Positions 17,091 to 27,007 of a stretch of 62,812 bases of DNA are shown one piece after another. The stretch is from contig JAUXYJ010000080.1 in the NCBI GenBank assembly GCA_030694465.1, forward strand, positions 1-62,812, given 5' to 3'. The notes under the pieces are model-generated. The model was not told the DNA's origin and did no database searches. It saw nothing but the letters and a program-made list of their open reading frames with translations. The stretch's first letter is position 1, and the number at the start of each line of letters is the position of its first letter. This DNA comes from Deltaproteobacteria bacterium (GTDB taxonomy: Bacteria > Myxococcota_A > Polyangia > Polyangiales > Ga0077539). A program made the position numbers and the translations under genes.

Positions 17091-18070
17091 AGATCGGTTC
17101 GCGAGAGATTGAGCGCTGTCACTATGGCTTTGCGACCCTGCTCGCGCCGATGGCCAACGTGACCAACGCGCCGTTTCGGGCGGTCGCGTTGGCGCACCAG
17201 TGCGGTCTCACCGTGAGCGAGATGGTGTCGTCTGAGCACCTGCTGACGGGCGGCGTCGCGGGGCTGAACGCGCTGCGAATGGAGCGTACTCTGGGAGCAA
17301 AAAACCAGGTGATTCAGCTCTTGGGAGGCGACCCTTCTCGCATGGCTGAGGCGGCGCTCGTGGCCGAATCCGAGGGCGCCGACGTGATTGACATCAACAT
17401 GGGGTGTCCGATCCGGCGGATCGCGCATGGGTGCGATTCGGGGGTCGCGTTGATGCGTGACCCTGCGCGTGCGGCGGCGATCGTCCGCGCGATGGTCGGG
17501 GCGGTGAAGGTGCCTGTCACGGTCAAGATCCGCGCGGGGTGGGACGATCAATCGATCAACGCGGTGGAGCTTGCGCGCGTACTTGAGGCGAGCGGCGCGG
17601 CGATGTTGACCGTGCATGCCCGAACCGCGGGCGCGGTGTACAGCGGGCCTGCGAGGCTCGGAGTGATCGCCGAGGTCAAGCGGGCGGTCGGGGTTCCGGT
17701 GGTGGGAAACGGCGGAGTGAACAGCGCCGAGGACGCGGTGATCATGGCGCGCGAGACGGGCTGTGACGGCGTAATGATCGGCCGCGGCGCGCTCGGAAAT
17801 CCGTGGATTTTTGCTTCGCTCGCGCAGGGCATCGCGTGCGTGCCGACGTTGGCTGAGCGGGTCACGGTCGCGGTCTCGTACGTGGACGCGCTGATCGCGC
17901 ACGTGGGCGAGGGCAAGGCGACGCGCGAGGTGCGAAAGAACTTGCGCTGGTTTTTTGCAGGGACCGAGCTCGAGGGCGCCGTGCGCAAGCTCTTGCCTGC
18001 GTGCGACTCGCGTGCGCGAATTGTCACGGCGCTCGCGACGGCGCTTGAGAATCCCGCGAGCGATGTATAG
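17087..18070 (+). CDS. tRNA-dihydrouridine synthase (Dus)
   Basis: A 327-aa FMN-dependent TIM-barrel enzyme that reduces uridine to dihydrouridine in tRNA. Seen are LLAPMANVTNAPFR at the N-terminus, QLLGGDP, the catalytic Cys in DINMGCPIRRI, VTVKIRAGWDD, TVHARTAGAVYSGPA, and the phosphate-binding VVGNGGVNS and MIGRGALGNPWIF. This is closest to the DusB-like branch. The GTG start at 17087 overlaps the upstream stop. Length is normal for the family. Confidence 0.95.
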   Translation: MKIGSREIERCHYGFATLLAPMANVTNAPFRAVALAHQCGLTVSEMVSSEHLLTGGVAGLNALRMERTLGAKNQVIQLLGGDPSRMAEAALVAESEGADVIDINMGCPIRRIAHGCDSGVALMRDPARAAAIVRAMVGAVKVPVTVKIRAGWDDQSINAVELARVLEASGAAMLTVHARTAGAVYSGPARLGVIAEVKRAVGVPVVGNGGVNSAEDAVIMARETGCDGVMIGRGALGNPWIFASLAQGIACVPTLAERVTVAVSYVDALIAHVGEGKATREVRKNLRWFFAGTELEGAVRKLLPACDSRARIVTALATALENPASDV

Positions 18071-18084
18071 TCCCACGCGGATTT

Positions 18085-18447
18085 ATGCAGAGCGAAAACG
18101 CCGCGCACGATGCGCTAAACGGTTGGGCACGTAGACTCACTTTGTCTGCGATTTTTCTGGTAATTTCTGCATGTGGTCCCGTGCCCGTGGTGACCGATGC
18201 GGCGAGCGTCGAGGCTTCGGTTGAGAGTGGTCCCACGTGCATGGAGATCACCGACCCCGGCCCGCGCGGCTCGTGTGGTCCGTCGAACGTGACGCTTGAG
18301 GGCACCTGCCGTTGCACGCTCGGTTATTACTGGGACGGAAACCGCTGTGCCGCGAGCAATGCGTGCCGATGCATCCTCGGCTGCGACGAGATTTATCCCA
18401 CCGAGGCGACCTGTCGAGCCGGTCACATGACGTGTCGCGGGGGTTGA
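18085..18447 (+). CDS. Small Cys-rich lipoprotein
   Basis: A 120-aa predicted lipoprotein. MQSENAAHDALNGWARRLTLSAIFLVISAC gives a signal with lipobox ISAC. After an Ala/Ser/Glu spacer there is a compact Cys-rich domain with about ten Cys residues (CRCTLGYYWDG, CRCILGCDEIYP, ATCRAGHMTCRGG), like small disulfide-rich modules in myxobacterial surface proteins. It lies 14 bp after dus. A TTGACA box for the next gene overlaps its end. Confidence 0.7.
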   Translation: MQSENAAHDALNGWARRLTLSAIFLVISACGPVPVVTDAASVEASVESGPTCMEITDPGPRGSCGPSNVTLEGTCRCTLGYYWDGNRCAASNACRCILGCDEIYPTEATCRAGHMTCRGG

Positions 18448-18472
18448 CAATGTACGATTCTGTTGGTGATTT
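18444..18472 (+). promoter_or_regulatory. Possible sigma-70-type promoter of pckG
   Basis: TTGACA at 18444-18449, 17-bp spacer, then TGATTT at 18467-18472, ending about 70 bp before the pckG start. The -35 is perfect and the -10 weak, so this is tentative. Confidence 0.35.
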
Positions 18473-18542
18473 GCTGGGTTTTTGGGGCTTTCGGCGCGGT
18501 CACCCTTGAGCACATCGCCCTCGGCGCGGTACAGCAGTGCGC

Positions 18543-20381
18543 ATGACGACAGCGAGTGTTTCGAGCGCGACGCAGAGTGACGTCGACAACAAGCCCCTCA
18601 CCAAGAATCCTCATCTGACCGCGTGGGTCGAGCACATGGCGCGGATGTGCCAGCCTGACCGCGTCGTGTGGTGTGACGGAAGCGAAGCCGAGAAAGCGCG
18701 GCTCACCGAGCACGCGGTGTCCATTGGATCGCTGATCCCGTTGGACCAAGCCAAGCTTCCGGGGTGCTACTTGCATCGCTCGGGCGCCAACGACGTGGCG
18801 CGTGTCGAGCACCTCACGTTTATCTGCTCGCCGACCAAAGAAGACGCGGGCCCTACCAACAACTGGATGGACCCTACCGAGGCGTACGCCAAGCTGCGTG
18901 AGCTCTACAATGGCTCGATGAAGGGGCGCACGATGTACGTCGTGCCCTACGTCATGGGGCCCGTAGATTCGCCCTTCGCCAAGATCGGTATTGAGATCAC
19001 CGACAGCGTGTACGTGGCGCTCAACATGCGGATCATGACCCGCATGGGGCAGTGCGCGCTCGACCGCTTGGGCAACAGCGAGGACTTTAACAAGGGCCTT
19101 CACTGCACCGGAGATGTGAACCCCGAGCGTCGGTACATCTGTCATTTTCCACAAGATAATACGATTTGGTCTTTTGGTTCGGGCTACGGCGGCAACGCGC
19201 TCTTGGGCAAGAAGTGTCTCGCGTTGCGCATCGCGAGCTGCTTGGGTCGAGACGAAGGCTGGCTCGCCGAGCACATGCTGATCTTGGGCATCGAGAGCCC
19301 CGAGGGCGAGATGACCTATGTCGCCGCGGCGTTTCCGAGCCAGTGTGGCAAGACCAACTTCGCCATGATGATCCCGCCCAAGCGCTTCAAGGGCTGGAAG
19401 ATCACCACCGTCGGCGACGACATCGCTTGGTTGCGCGTCGGAGACGACGGCCGCTTGTATGCGGTCAATCCCGAGGCGGGCTACTTTGGCGTGGCGCCCG
19501 GCACGAGCTACGCGAGCAATGGCACCGCCATGCGGACCATTCAGACCGACACGCTGTACACCAACGTCGCGCTCACGCCCGACGGTGACGTGTGGTGGGA
19601 AGGCAAAGACGGAGACATCCCCGCAGAGCTCACCGACTGGCAAGGGCGTCCCTGGCATCGCGGCTCGATGGAGAAAGCCGCGCACCCCAACGCGCGCTTT
19701 ACGGCGCCGATGGTCAACAACCCAGCGCTCAGCAAATTCGCTGACGATCCGCAGGGAGTGCCCATCTCAGCGATCATCTTTGGTGGGCGCCGCGCCGACA
19801 CGATCCCGCTCGTTTTGCAGAGCTTCAACTGGACCCACGGCGTCTTCTTTGGTGCCACCATGGGCAGCGAGACCACCGCGGCTGCGACGGGCAAAGTAGG
19901 TGTCGTGCGGCGCGACCCGTTCGCGATGCTGCCCTTCTGCGGATACAACATGGCGGACTACTTTCGTCACTGGCTGTCGATGCAGGCGAAGATCACGTTT
20001 CCCCCGAAGATTTTCTTGGCAAACTGGTTTCGCAAAGACAAAAACGGCAAGTTTCTGTGGCCCGGATTTGGCGAGAACATGCGTGTCCTGAAGTGGGTCG
20101 TCGACCGCGCGCGGTTGCGCGTAGGAGGCCGCGAGACGCCGCTCGGTTGGGTGCCTCGACCGGGCGACCTGGATCTCTCGGGGCTCGATCTTCCGACCGA
20201 GAAAGTCGAAGAGGTCACCCAGCTCACGATCGAGGAGTGGGTGCGTGAGCTCGAGTCCGTCGGAGAGTTCTTCGCGAGCCTCGGCGCGAATGTCCCGCGA
20301 GAGCTGCACATGCAGCGAGAGCTCTTGCTCGCGCGGCTCAATCTTATCCGCAACGCGGGCCCGCAGTACCGCACGCCTTGA
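18543..20381 (+). CDS. pckG: Phosphoenolpyruvate carboxykinase (GTP)
   Basis: A 612-aa enzyme that converts oxaloacetate and GTP to phosphoenolpyruvate, GDP and CO2. The GTP-type family is identified by RYICHFPQDNTIWSFGSGYGGNALLGKKC, the P-loop-like AAFPSQCGKTNFAMM with its reactive Cys, and GDDIAWLRVGDDGRLYAVNPE. Lower down PISAIIFGGRRADTIPLV and the C-terminal FRKDKNGKFLWPGFGENMRVLKW match it over the full normal length. ATG at 18543 is preferred to GTG at 18537. It stands alone; a possible promoter lies just upstream. Confidence 0.98.
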   Translation: MTTASVSSATQSDVDNKPLTKNPHLTAWVEHMARMCQPDRVVWCDGSEAEKARLTEHAVSIGSLIPLDQAKLPGCYLHRSGANDVARVEHLTFICSPTKEDAGPTNNWMDPTEAYAKLRELYNGSMKGRTMYVVPYVMGPVDSPFAKIGIEITDSVYVALNMRIMTRMGQCALDRLGNSEDFNKGLHCTGDVNPERRYICHFPQDNTIWSFGSGYGGNALLGKKCLALRIASCLGRDEGWLAEHMLILGIESPEGEMTYVAAAFPSQCGKTNFAMMIPPKRFKGWKITTVGDDIAWLRVGDDGRLYAVNPEAGYFGVAPGTSYASNGTAMRTIQTDTLYTNVALTPDGDVWWEGKDGDIPAELTDWQGRPWHRGSMEKAAHPNARFTAPMVNNPALSKFADDPQGVPISAIIFGGRRADTIPLVLQSFNWTHGVFFGATMGSETTAAATGKVGVVRRDPFAMLPFCGYNMADYFRHWLSMQAKITFPPKIFLANWFRKDKNGKFLWPGFGENMRVLKWVVDRARLRVGGRETPLGWVPRPGDLDLSGLDLPTEKVEEVTQLTIEEWVRELESVGEFFASLGANVPRELHMQRELLLARLNLIRNAGPQYRTP

Positions 20382-20489
20382 GCGGTTGACCGCGCGGCAA
20401 ACGCAAACCTTGCGCGAGTGGTTGAGGGGCGTGAGCAAAGAAAAAGTGGGGGTACACTGTGCACTTCGGTGAGTGCGTTCTCGCGTTCG

Positions 20490-23400
20490 ATGCAGCCTGG
20501 CTCATTCGTAGGGACGCCCCGGTTTGAGCTCCTGCGCAAGCTCGGCGTGGGCGGCTTTGGGGTCGTCTACGAAGCCCGCGATCAGCAGACTCACACGCGC
20601 GTCGCGCTCAAGCTCTTGCATCGCACAACGCCCGATGGGCTCGTGGCGTTTAAGCAAGAGTTCAATGCGCTCGCGGACGTGTCGCACCCTAACCTCGTGG
20701 CGCTCTATGAGCTCTGCGAGCACGAGGGGCACTGGTTTTACACCATGGAGCTTGTCGAGGGCGTCGACATCGTGGCGTACCTGCGCCCAGGCGAGAGGGT
20801 CCGGCGCGAGCTGGCGATCACGATTGAGAGCCGTGGGTTCGACCCCGACGAGCTCGACGAGTCCGCTGGGGTCTCGCATCCGCGCTCGTTTCCGGTCGAT
20901 TATGAGCGGCTTGAGGGCGTGCTCTCGCAGCTCGCAGAGGGCGTCTTGGCGCTCCACGACGTGGGGCTGCTGCATCGCGACCTGAAGCCCACCAACATCC
21001 TCGTGGACGGCAATGGGCGGGTCGTGTTGCTGGACTTTGGTCTGGTCTCGCGACCCGATCATCCAGACGCACTTCGCGCGCTCGAGTCCTCGCCCGCGGG
21101 CACGCAGCGCTGGGAGCTCATGGCTGGCACGCCCGAGTACATGTCCCCCGAGCAGAGCTTGGCCGAGCCGCTTGGGCCCGTGAGCGACTGGTACTCGGTC
21201 GGGATCGTGCTCTTCGAGGCCATCGCCGGCCGGCGGCCATTTGAAGGGACGCTGTCCGAGGTCATGTCCCAGCGAGAGTTTTGTGCTTCGCCAGACCTCG
21301 GTGGGCTCGCCCCAGAGGCTCCCCAGCAGGTCGTCTCGTTGGTCATGCGGATGCTCGCGCGTGAGCCCTCTCAGCGGCCCAGCGACCAGCAAATTGCCTC
21401 AGAGCTGGGGATCCGCCCCGCGCGACTGTCTCCCCGAGTGCCGGTGGCGCACGACGAGCTCGTAGGTCGCGCTCGCTTGCTGTCGTCGCTGGGACTTGCC
21501 CTTGCGCAGTGCCGCACCGGCCACCCTGTCGTCCTTGAGCTGAGCGGTCCCTCGGGGATGGGCAAGACCGCCGTGATGTCCCACTTTGTTGGGTCTCTCG
21601 CCCCTGAGGACGCCTTGGTCCTCGCGACCCGATGCGATCCGCGGCGCTCGGTGCCGTTTAGCGCGCTGGACGGGTGCATGGACGCCCTCGCGCTACACTT
21701 ACGCGGGCGCGACCCGCTCGATCGTGCGGCGGTGATGCCTGCGGGAATCGCGCCGTTGGCGCAGGTGTTTCCGGTGCTCTCGCGGTTTGTACAACAAGAC
21801 GAGCCCTCAGCCGAGGTGCACGAGGCGCACGAAGAGCGCTCGGCGGCTTTTGAGAGCGCGCGCACGCTGTTGCAGCGGCTAAGTAAGCGTGTTCCGCTAG
21901 TGTTTTTGCTAGATGACGCGCACTGGCTCGACGAAGAGAGCGCGGCGCTCTTGCGCTATGTCTTGCAGGGGCACGATGCGCCACGGCTGCTGATCTTGAT
22001 GGCCGCCCGCGCGCCCTCTGTCGTGAGCGCCGCGCCGCTGGTGCTCGACGAAGTGCGCCCCGAAATCGACATGCGCAAGCTCACGATCGAGCCGCTGGAT
22101 CGGCTGCAATCGCGCGAGCTCCTAGGGCGCATGCTGTCGAGCGAGGCGAGGCTGTCGAGTCTGCCCGAGGCCCTGGTCGACGAGGCCGCGGGCAGCCCAC
22201 TGTTCATTGGCGAGATCGCGCGCGCTGCAGAGCGGGCGCCCCTCGCAGAGCTCAGAGATCTCTCGAGCCTCAACACGCTCTTGCAGGCCAAAATCAATGG
22301 GCTTCCGCCGTCGGCGAGGCACCTGCTGGCGCTGGTCGTTGTGCTCGGCGAGCCGATGCCATTGCACGTGGTCTTTGCCGCCGCAGGGCTCGAAAATCTC
22401 GCGTACCCTGCGCTGAGATTACTGCAAAATCACTCGCTGATTCGCACGTCGAGCACGCCCTCAGGGGTCTCGATCGAGGCCTACCACGAGCGCATCCGCG
22501 AGACGGTCCTCTCGATGCTCTCGCCCGAGTCTCTGGTTGCCCAACACCAGCGGCTCGCCGACGCGCTCTCGCTTGAGCCCGAAGCCGAACCCGCGCTGCT
22601 CGCCGAGCACCTCGCCGGGGCAGGGCTGCACGCGCGGGCCGCACAGTTTGCGCTCGCGGCGGCACAGCGCGCAGAGAGCGTGCTCGCGTTTGAGCGCGCG
22701 GCGCATTGGCTTGATCGCGCGATGCAGTGGCAACACTTCGAAGAGGCCATGCGCGTTCGGCTGCTCGTTCGTCGTGGGCATGCGCTCGCGCAGGCAGGGC
22801 GCAACGCCGAGGCGTCTAGGGCGCTGTTGCTCTCGGCGAAGATCAGCTCGGATCCCACAGAGGCGCGCCGGCTGCGTCGCTCGGCGGCGGTGCAGCTCTT
22901 GCTCAACGGAGATCACGACGAGGGCGTGCGAATTATCACCGAAATCGCAGGCACCATTGATCTCTCGATCCCGCGCACGCGGCCGACTTTGCTCGCGTCG
23001 TTGGTCAAAGATGCGACGCTGTTGCGGCTGGGTCGAGAGCTCCCAACGAGCACGGCTGCGACGCGAGCCAACGAGGATGAGCAGCTCGCGCTGTGTCACG
23101 CCGCTGGGCTCGGGACGGCGCTGTCGGACTCGTTGCTCTCGATCTGGTTTCTCACGCGGTACACACGGCTGGCGCTCGCGAGTGGCGACGGCGTGCAGTC
23201 GGGGTTGGCGCTCATGCGCTACTCGACCATCTTGGCCGCGCGTGGACCGCGAGGCGAAGGAGACGCGCTCGACGCGCTTGCCCGGGCAGAGCTCTTGGCG
23301 CTGCGACATCGAGACCCTTATCTCCGCGGGTGCGTGGATATTGGCTATGGTTTTGTCGATTATACGTGTGGTCGTTGGTCGCAGGGGCGGCTGCGTTGCG

Positions 23401-24218
23401 AGCGCGCCATGGGTCAGCTTCGGCGGGTCGCGGGCGCCAACTGGGACATCGACACGGCGGGGTTGTTTGTCTCGGAGTGCCTGCGAAGTCAGGGCCAATT
23501 GGCGGCGGCGTTTAGGCTTGAGCAGCAGTCGCTGCGCGAGGCGCGCGATCGCAAGTTTGCCTCTGGGATCGTGCGGACGCTCTTGCGGTGGCAGTACTTT
23601 GAGCACTTGAGCTACGACGATGTCGCGTCGGCGCGTTTGGCGATCGAAGAGGGCGAGCGCACCAACCAGTCTCGCGGGTTTCTTATCCGTGATTTCAACC
23701 TGATGGTGGCCAACGCGCATGTGTGTCTGTACGAAGGTCGCCCTGCAAAAGCGCTCGCGCTTGTACGCAGCGGGTGGTGGGCGTTGCGCACCTCGGGGAT
23801 CCTGACGACGCAGCTCTTTCGTGGCTCTGCGCTCGAGCTCTTGGGCATCTGTTTGTTGCGTACGGCCGAGCTCGCGCCTCCCTCAGAGGCCGCGGTGTTG
23901 CGTCGTGAGTGCCGCAAGGTTGCACAGCAGCTCTTGAGCGAGCCTGGTTGGGTCGGTAGCCTGGGACTGGCCCTGCAGTTTGCGCTTGTGGCACAGGGGA
24001 CGAACGAGGACCTCACGCTTGCGTGCGGCCGACGCGCGCTCGGCAGCCTCGAGACCGCGGACATGTGGTTCTACGCAGCGCTGGTGAGAAAGCACCTCGG
24101 ACGGCTCTTGGGGGGCGATGAGGGCGGCGCGATGGTTCGCGCGGCAGAGCACTTTGTGCGCGGCCAGGGCGTGGTTCGTATGTCAGATTTTGGGCGCTTG
24201 CATGCAGGCGCAGAATAG
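20490..24218 (+). CDS. Ser/Thr protein kinase fused to AAA-type ATPase and helical repeats (PknK-like)
   Basis: A 1242-aa cytoplasmic signalling protein. The kinase domain has the glycine loop LGVGGFGVVYEA, ATP Lys in VALKLL, catalytic HRDLKPTN (His162), DFGLVS and GTPEYMSPEQ. An ATPase domain follows with Walker A GPSGMGKT at about 353-360 and Walker B-like VFLLDDAHWLDEESAALL. The remaining ~650 residues are Ala/Leu/Arg-rich helices suggestive of TPR-like repeats (ALLAEHLAGAG, RAAQFALAAAQRAESVLAFERAAHWLD). The order is that of PknK/AfsK-associated regulators common in myxobacteria. ATG 20490 (MQPGSFVGTPRFELL) is chosen because it sits right before the kinase fold. Confidence 0.94.
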   Translation: MQPGSFVGTPRFELLRKLGVGGFGVVYEARDQQTHTRVALKLLHRTTPDGLVAFKQEFNALADVSHPNLVALYELCEHEGHWFYTMELVEGVDIVAYLRPGERVRRELAITIESRGFDPDELDESAGVSHPRSFPVDYERLEGVLSQLAEGVLALHDVGLLHRDLKPTNILVDGNGRVVLLDFGLVSRPDHPDALRALESSPAGTQRWELMAGTPEYMSPEQSLAEPLGPVSDWYSVGIVLFEAIAGRRPFEGTLSEVMSQREFCASPDLGGLAPEAPQQVVSLVMRMLAREPSQRPSDQQIASELGIRPARLSPRVPVAHDELVGRARLLSSLGLALAQCRTGHPVVLELSGPSGMGKTAVMSHFVGSLAPEDALVLATRCDPRRSVPFSALDGCMDALALHLRGRDPLDRAAVMPAGIAPLAQVFPVLSRFVQQDEPSAEVHEAHEERSAAFESARTLLQRLSKRVPLVFLLDDAHWLDEESAALLRYVLQGHDAPRLLILMAARAPSVVSAAPLVLDEVRPEIDMRKLTIEPLDRLQSRELLGRMLSSEARLSSLPEALVDEAAGSPLFIGEIARAAERAPLAELRDLSSLNTLLQAKINGLPPSARHLLALVVVLGEPMPLHVVFAAAGLENLAYPALRLLQNHSLIRTSSTPSGVSIEAYHERIRETVLSMLSPESLVAQHQRLADALSLEPEAEPALLAEHLAGAGLHARAAQFALAAAQRAESVLAFERAAHWLDRAMQWQHFEEAMRVRLLVRRGHALAQAGRNAEASRALLLSAKISSDPTEARRLRRSAAVQLLLNGDHDEGVRIITEIAGTIDLSIPRTRPTLLASLVKDATLLRLGRELPTSTAATRANEDEQLALCHAAGLGTALSDSLLSIWFLTRYTRLALASGDGVQSGLALMRYSTILAARGPRGEGDALDALARAELLALRHRDPYLRGCVDIGYGFVDYTCGRWSQGRLRCERAMGQLRRVAGANWDIDTAGLFVSECLRSQGQLAAAFRLEQQSLREARDRKFASGIVRTLLRWQYFEHLSYDDVASARLAIEEGERTNQSRGFLIRDFNLMVANAHVCLYEGRPAKALALVRSGWWALRTSGILTTQLFRGSALELLGICLLRTAELAPPSEAAVLRRECRKVAQQLLSEPGWVGSLGLALQFALVAQGTNEDLTLACGRRALGSLETADMWFYAALVRKHLGRLLGGDEGGAMVRAAEHFVRGQGVVRMSDFGRLHAGAE

Positions 24219-24317
24219 CGACTCGGTCCTCGCGAAAGCCAAGCGGTCATGCGATCGTTTGAGCGCTCGTTCGCGGGGAAGTAGGCATTCGCAGAGACCG
24301 AGCTGAGGGCACCCACG

Positions 24318-25613
24318 ATGAGCGTTAATCGCACCGAGATCCATGAGCGAAGACTCACGCGAGGGACGATCCTTTGGTCGAAGTACGAAGTGGGGCCACA
24401 GATCGGTCAGGGCGCCATGGGGAGCGTCTATCAGGGACGGGACGTGCGCACTGGAATGCCCGTCGCGATCAAGGTCGAGCACCTAGACCCAGGCCAAGTG
24501 TACGTCGGGAGGGTCGCGCGCGAGGCTGCGCTGCTCGGCAGGATCAGCCACGAGAACATCGCGCGGATGGTGGATTTTGGTCGCCTCGAGGACGGCGGCG
24601 CGGTGCTGGTGAACGAGTTTGTTGACGGGATTTCCCTAGATAAATTGCTGGTAAAACTCGGAGGCTCGCTCCCTTGGCCTCAGGCATTGGGGTTGATGGT
24701 CGCGGTGCTCGACGCGCTCGGCGCGGCGCACGACATGGCCGTCTTGCATCGCGACGTAAAGCCGCAGAACATTCTCGTGACGAGCGACCTGCCGCCCAAG
24801 GTCAAGCTCATTGATTTCGGCATCGCGCGCAGCCTCGGAAATGACCTCAGCCTGCCGCCGTTGACGGGCATGGGGGAGGTGCTCGGGACTGTGCGCTACA
24901 TGGCGCCCGAACAGCTGAAGGGCGACACGCTGGACCATCAGACCGATCTGTACGCGGCGAGCTTGGTGCTTGCCGAAATGCTCAGCGGGCGTGTGCCGTA
25001 CGGCGAGAGTTTTACCCGCGGGATGTTGGCCAAGAGCGAGGGGCAGCCGCACGCGCCGCTGGTGGTCCCAGACGATCGCGAACCGTGGCCCGATGCGCTG
25101 CAGGCCATCATTGAGTCTGGGCTTTCTTTCGATGCCTCGCGGCGTCCTCCGACGGCGGCTTCGTATGCTCAAGCGCTCCGAGGGATCTTGGCCAACAACG
25201 CGTCACTTCCGCCCGTGATGCACACCGAGGGGCCCGATTTGCGGCTGCTGGCGCGTACCACCGCGAAGGTCGTCAGCGCAGACACGACCTCGCGCGCGGT
25301 GGCCGTGTGGCTGGTCGTGGTGAGGCTCAACGCGGGCATCTTGCGCGACGAGCGCGAGCGACAATGGATGGCTGATTCGCTGGCAGAGTTTGCCCGTCCG
25401 GTCGAGCTCGGGCGGGACCTCGCGGGGTTCTTGCTGCGCGACTCTGGGAGCGGCGCCAGCTCGAACCTCGTCGAGGCCATCGTGTCACTCTTGCGTGCGC
25501 GTTATGGCGAGGTCCCGACGGCCCGCGAGCGCGTGTGGCTCCAAGATGGGCTCATCCACGTGGGCTCGCTCGTCAGCGCGGTCGAGTCCATCAGCGGCTC
25601 CCTCGCGAAGTAG
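24318..25613 (+). CDS. Ser/Thr protein kinase
   Basis: A 431-aa kinase. Glycine loop IGQGAMGSVYQG, ATP Lys in VAIKVEHL, catalytic HRDVKPQN (His144), DFGIARSL and GTVRYMAPEQLKGD are all present, so it should be active. The kinase ends near residue 290; the last ~140 residues have no recognised domain and no transmembrane segment (LVEAIVSLLRARYGEVPTARERVWLQDG). It lies 99 bp after the large kinase/ATPase on the same strand, so the two may act in one pathway. It converges with pabB. Confidence 0.95.
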   Translation: MSVNRTEIHERRLTRGTILWSKYEVGPQIGQGAMGSVYQGRDVRTGMPVAIKVEHLDPGQVYVGRVAREAALLGRISHENIARMVDFGRLEDGGAVLVNEFVDGISLDKLLVKLGGSLPWPQALGLMVAVLDALGAAHDMAVLHRDVKPQNILVTSDLPPKVKLIDFGIARSLGNDLSLPPLTGMGEVLGTVRYMAPEQLKGDTLDHQTDLYAASLVLAEMLSGRVPYGESFTRGMLAKSEGQPHAPLVVPDDREPWPDALQAIIESGLSFDASRRPPTAASYAQALRGILANNASLPPVMHTEGPDLRLLARTTAKVVSADTTSRAVAVWLVVVRLNAGILRDERERQWMADSLAEFARPVELGRDLAGFLLRDSGSGASSNLVEAIVSLLRARYGEVPTARERVWLQDGLIHVGSLVSAVESISGSLAK

Positions 25614-25618
25614 GCTGG

Positions 25619-27007
25619 TTACGGGCGCGTGGACGGGGTCTGGGCGCTGGCGATCGCCTGCTCTTTCCACGAGAGCTCGGCCCACTCTTGGGCGGGGTCG
25701 CTGTCGAGCACGATGCCCCCGCCCGCGCCGTAGTGCGTGCCGTGTGCGTCCGAGACCATGCACCGGATGCTCACCGCGAGCTCAAGCGATCCGTTGGCCA
25801 AGAGCACACCGTAGACGCCCGTGTACAAGCCTCTGCGCTGGGACTCGAGCGCGGCGATCTGACGCATCGCGGCGCGCTTGGGAGCGCCGGTCACGCTTCC
25901 CAGTGGGAGCACGGACGAGAGTAACTCTATCAGCGAAATCGCAGGATCTTTGGTCGCGGTCACCGTGGACACCAGGTGGTGCACGAAGGCGTGCGCTTGA
26001 GCCTCGCAGAGCGCGGTGACCTGCACGCTCCCGACCTCGGACACTCTGCCCAAATCGTTGCGATGAACATCGACCGCCATGGTGTTCTCGGCGCGCTCTT
26101 TGGGGCTGTGCGAGAGCTCTCGCGCGAGGGCGAGGTCCGTGTCGAGGTCTTGTCCACGCGGGCGAGTTCCCTTGATCGGGCAGGTCACCAGAGTGCGTGT
26201 CTGCGTGCAAAATCGCAGACCGAGCTCCATGCTCATGGCTCCGACGGTCACCCCCTCGGCGCGCAGCAGGGCGGCGTACGGAGCTCTTGATCGCAGCACG
26301 CGCTTGGCGATCTCTTGCTCGCTCGCTCGCTGCTCTGACCAGACTCCGCGCGCGAGGTTCACCAGATACACCTCGCCCTGGGCGATCTGCGCTTGGATCT
26401 CACGAACCTGTGCGCCGTGGGTGCTCGCGTCGGTGTCGCTCTTGAGCACCCAGGGCGTGAGGTCTTCGCTCGTGAGCGCGTCGATGTGTGCATACTTCGC
26501 GTGTATTTTTGCAGCGCGATCACTGTCCCCAAGCAGCGTGTACGAGTCGGTCTCGCTGTGAACAACGACTCCCTCGGCGATGTCGGCGAGCCACGCGAGC
26601 GGCGCGTGGTCCATCACCGGACGAGCGTCCGAGAGCGCCTGAGGTTCGTCGTGTCTGAGCGCATCGTAGCCGAGCCATCCCAGCGCGATCGGTTGCACCT
26701 GGTCGCCGCGCAAAGGGTCGCCAAGGGACTCGGCGGCGGCACAAAAGTCAGCGAGCGCAGACGCTGGGTCCACGCTGTTGCAGCGGGGCCTGTCGAGCCT
26801 CGCGATCACGATCTGCGTGCCAAAACACAGGACCGAGAGCGAAGAGTCTTCGCACGCGAGCGCGAGCGCGCGGGCCAGGGCCAGGGCAAGGGTGGACGCA
26901 GTCACGATGGCGCAGTCGTGGCGTAGCCGTGGCGCGAGCGCAAGAGCGATGTGCGCGGTGCCACAGCGCGCGCAATTGGTGCTAACAGCACAGAGCTCGT
27001 ATGCCAT
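25619..27007 (-). CDS. pabB: Aminodeoxychorismate synthase component I (PabB-like)
   Basis: A 462-aa chorismate-binding enzyme that would form 4-amino-4-deoxychorismate for folate synthesis. The C-terminal half carries the family blocks: PIKGTRPRG, RAENTMAVDVHRNDLGRV, VLPLGSVTGAPKRAAM, YTGVYGVLL and YGAGGGIVLDSDP. Anthranilate synthase I is the main alternative; no glutaminase or trp genes are nearby, and the AVDVHRNDLG form fits PabB. The first ~100 residues are weakly conserved. The start at 27007 overlaps the divergent gene's start, so a downstream GTG might be used. Confidence 0.86.
   Translation of the reverse strand: MAYELCAVSTNCARCGTAHIALALAPRLRHDCAIVTASTLALALARALALACEDSSLSVLCFGTQIVIARLDRPRCNSVDPASALADFCAAAESLGDPLRGDQVQPIALGWLGYDALRHDEPQALSDARPVMDHAPLAWLADIAEGVVVHSETDSYTLLGDSDRAAKIHAKYAHIDALTSEDLTPWVLKSDTDASTHGAQVREIQAQIAQGEVYLVNLARGVWSEQRASEQEIAKRVLRSRAPYAALLRAEGVTVGAMSMELGLRFCTQTRTLVTCPIKGTRPRGQDLDTDLALARELSHSPKERAENTMAVDVHRNDLGRVSEVGSVQVTALCEAQAHAFVHHLVSTVTATKDPAISLIELLSSVLPLGSVTGAPKRAAMRQIAALESQRRGLYTGVYGVLLANGSLELAVSIRCMVSDAHGTHYGAGGGIVLDSDPAQEWAELSWKEQAIASAQTPSTRP

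Noticed and set aside
20382..20393. Small palindrome gcggttgaccgc after pckG
   Set aside because: Five-base arms without a T-run; too weak to call a terminator or operator.
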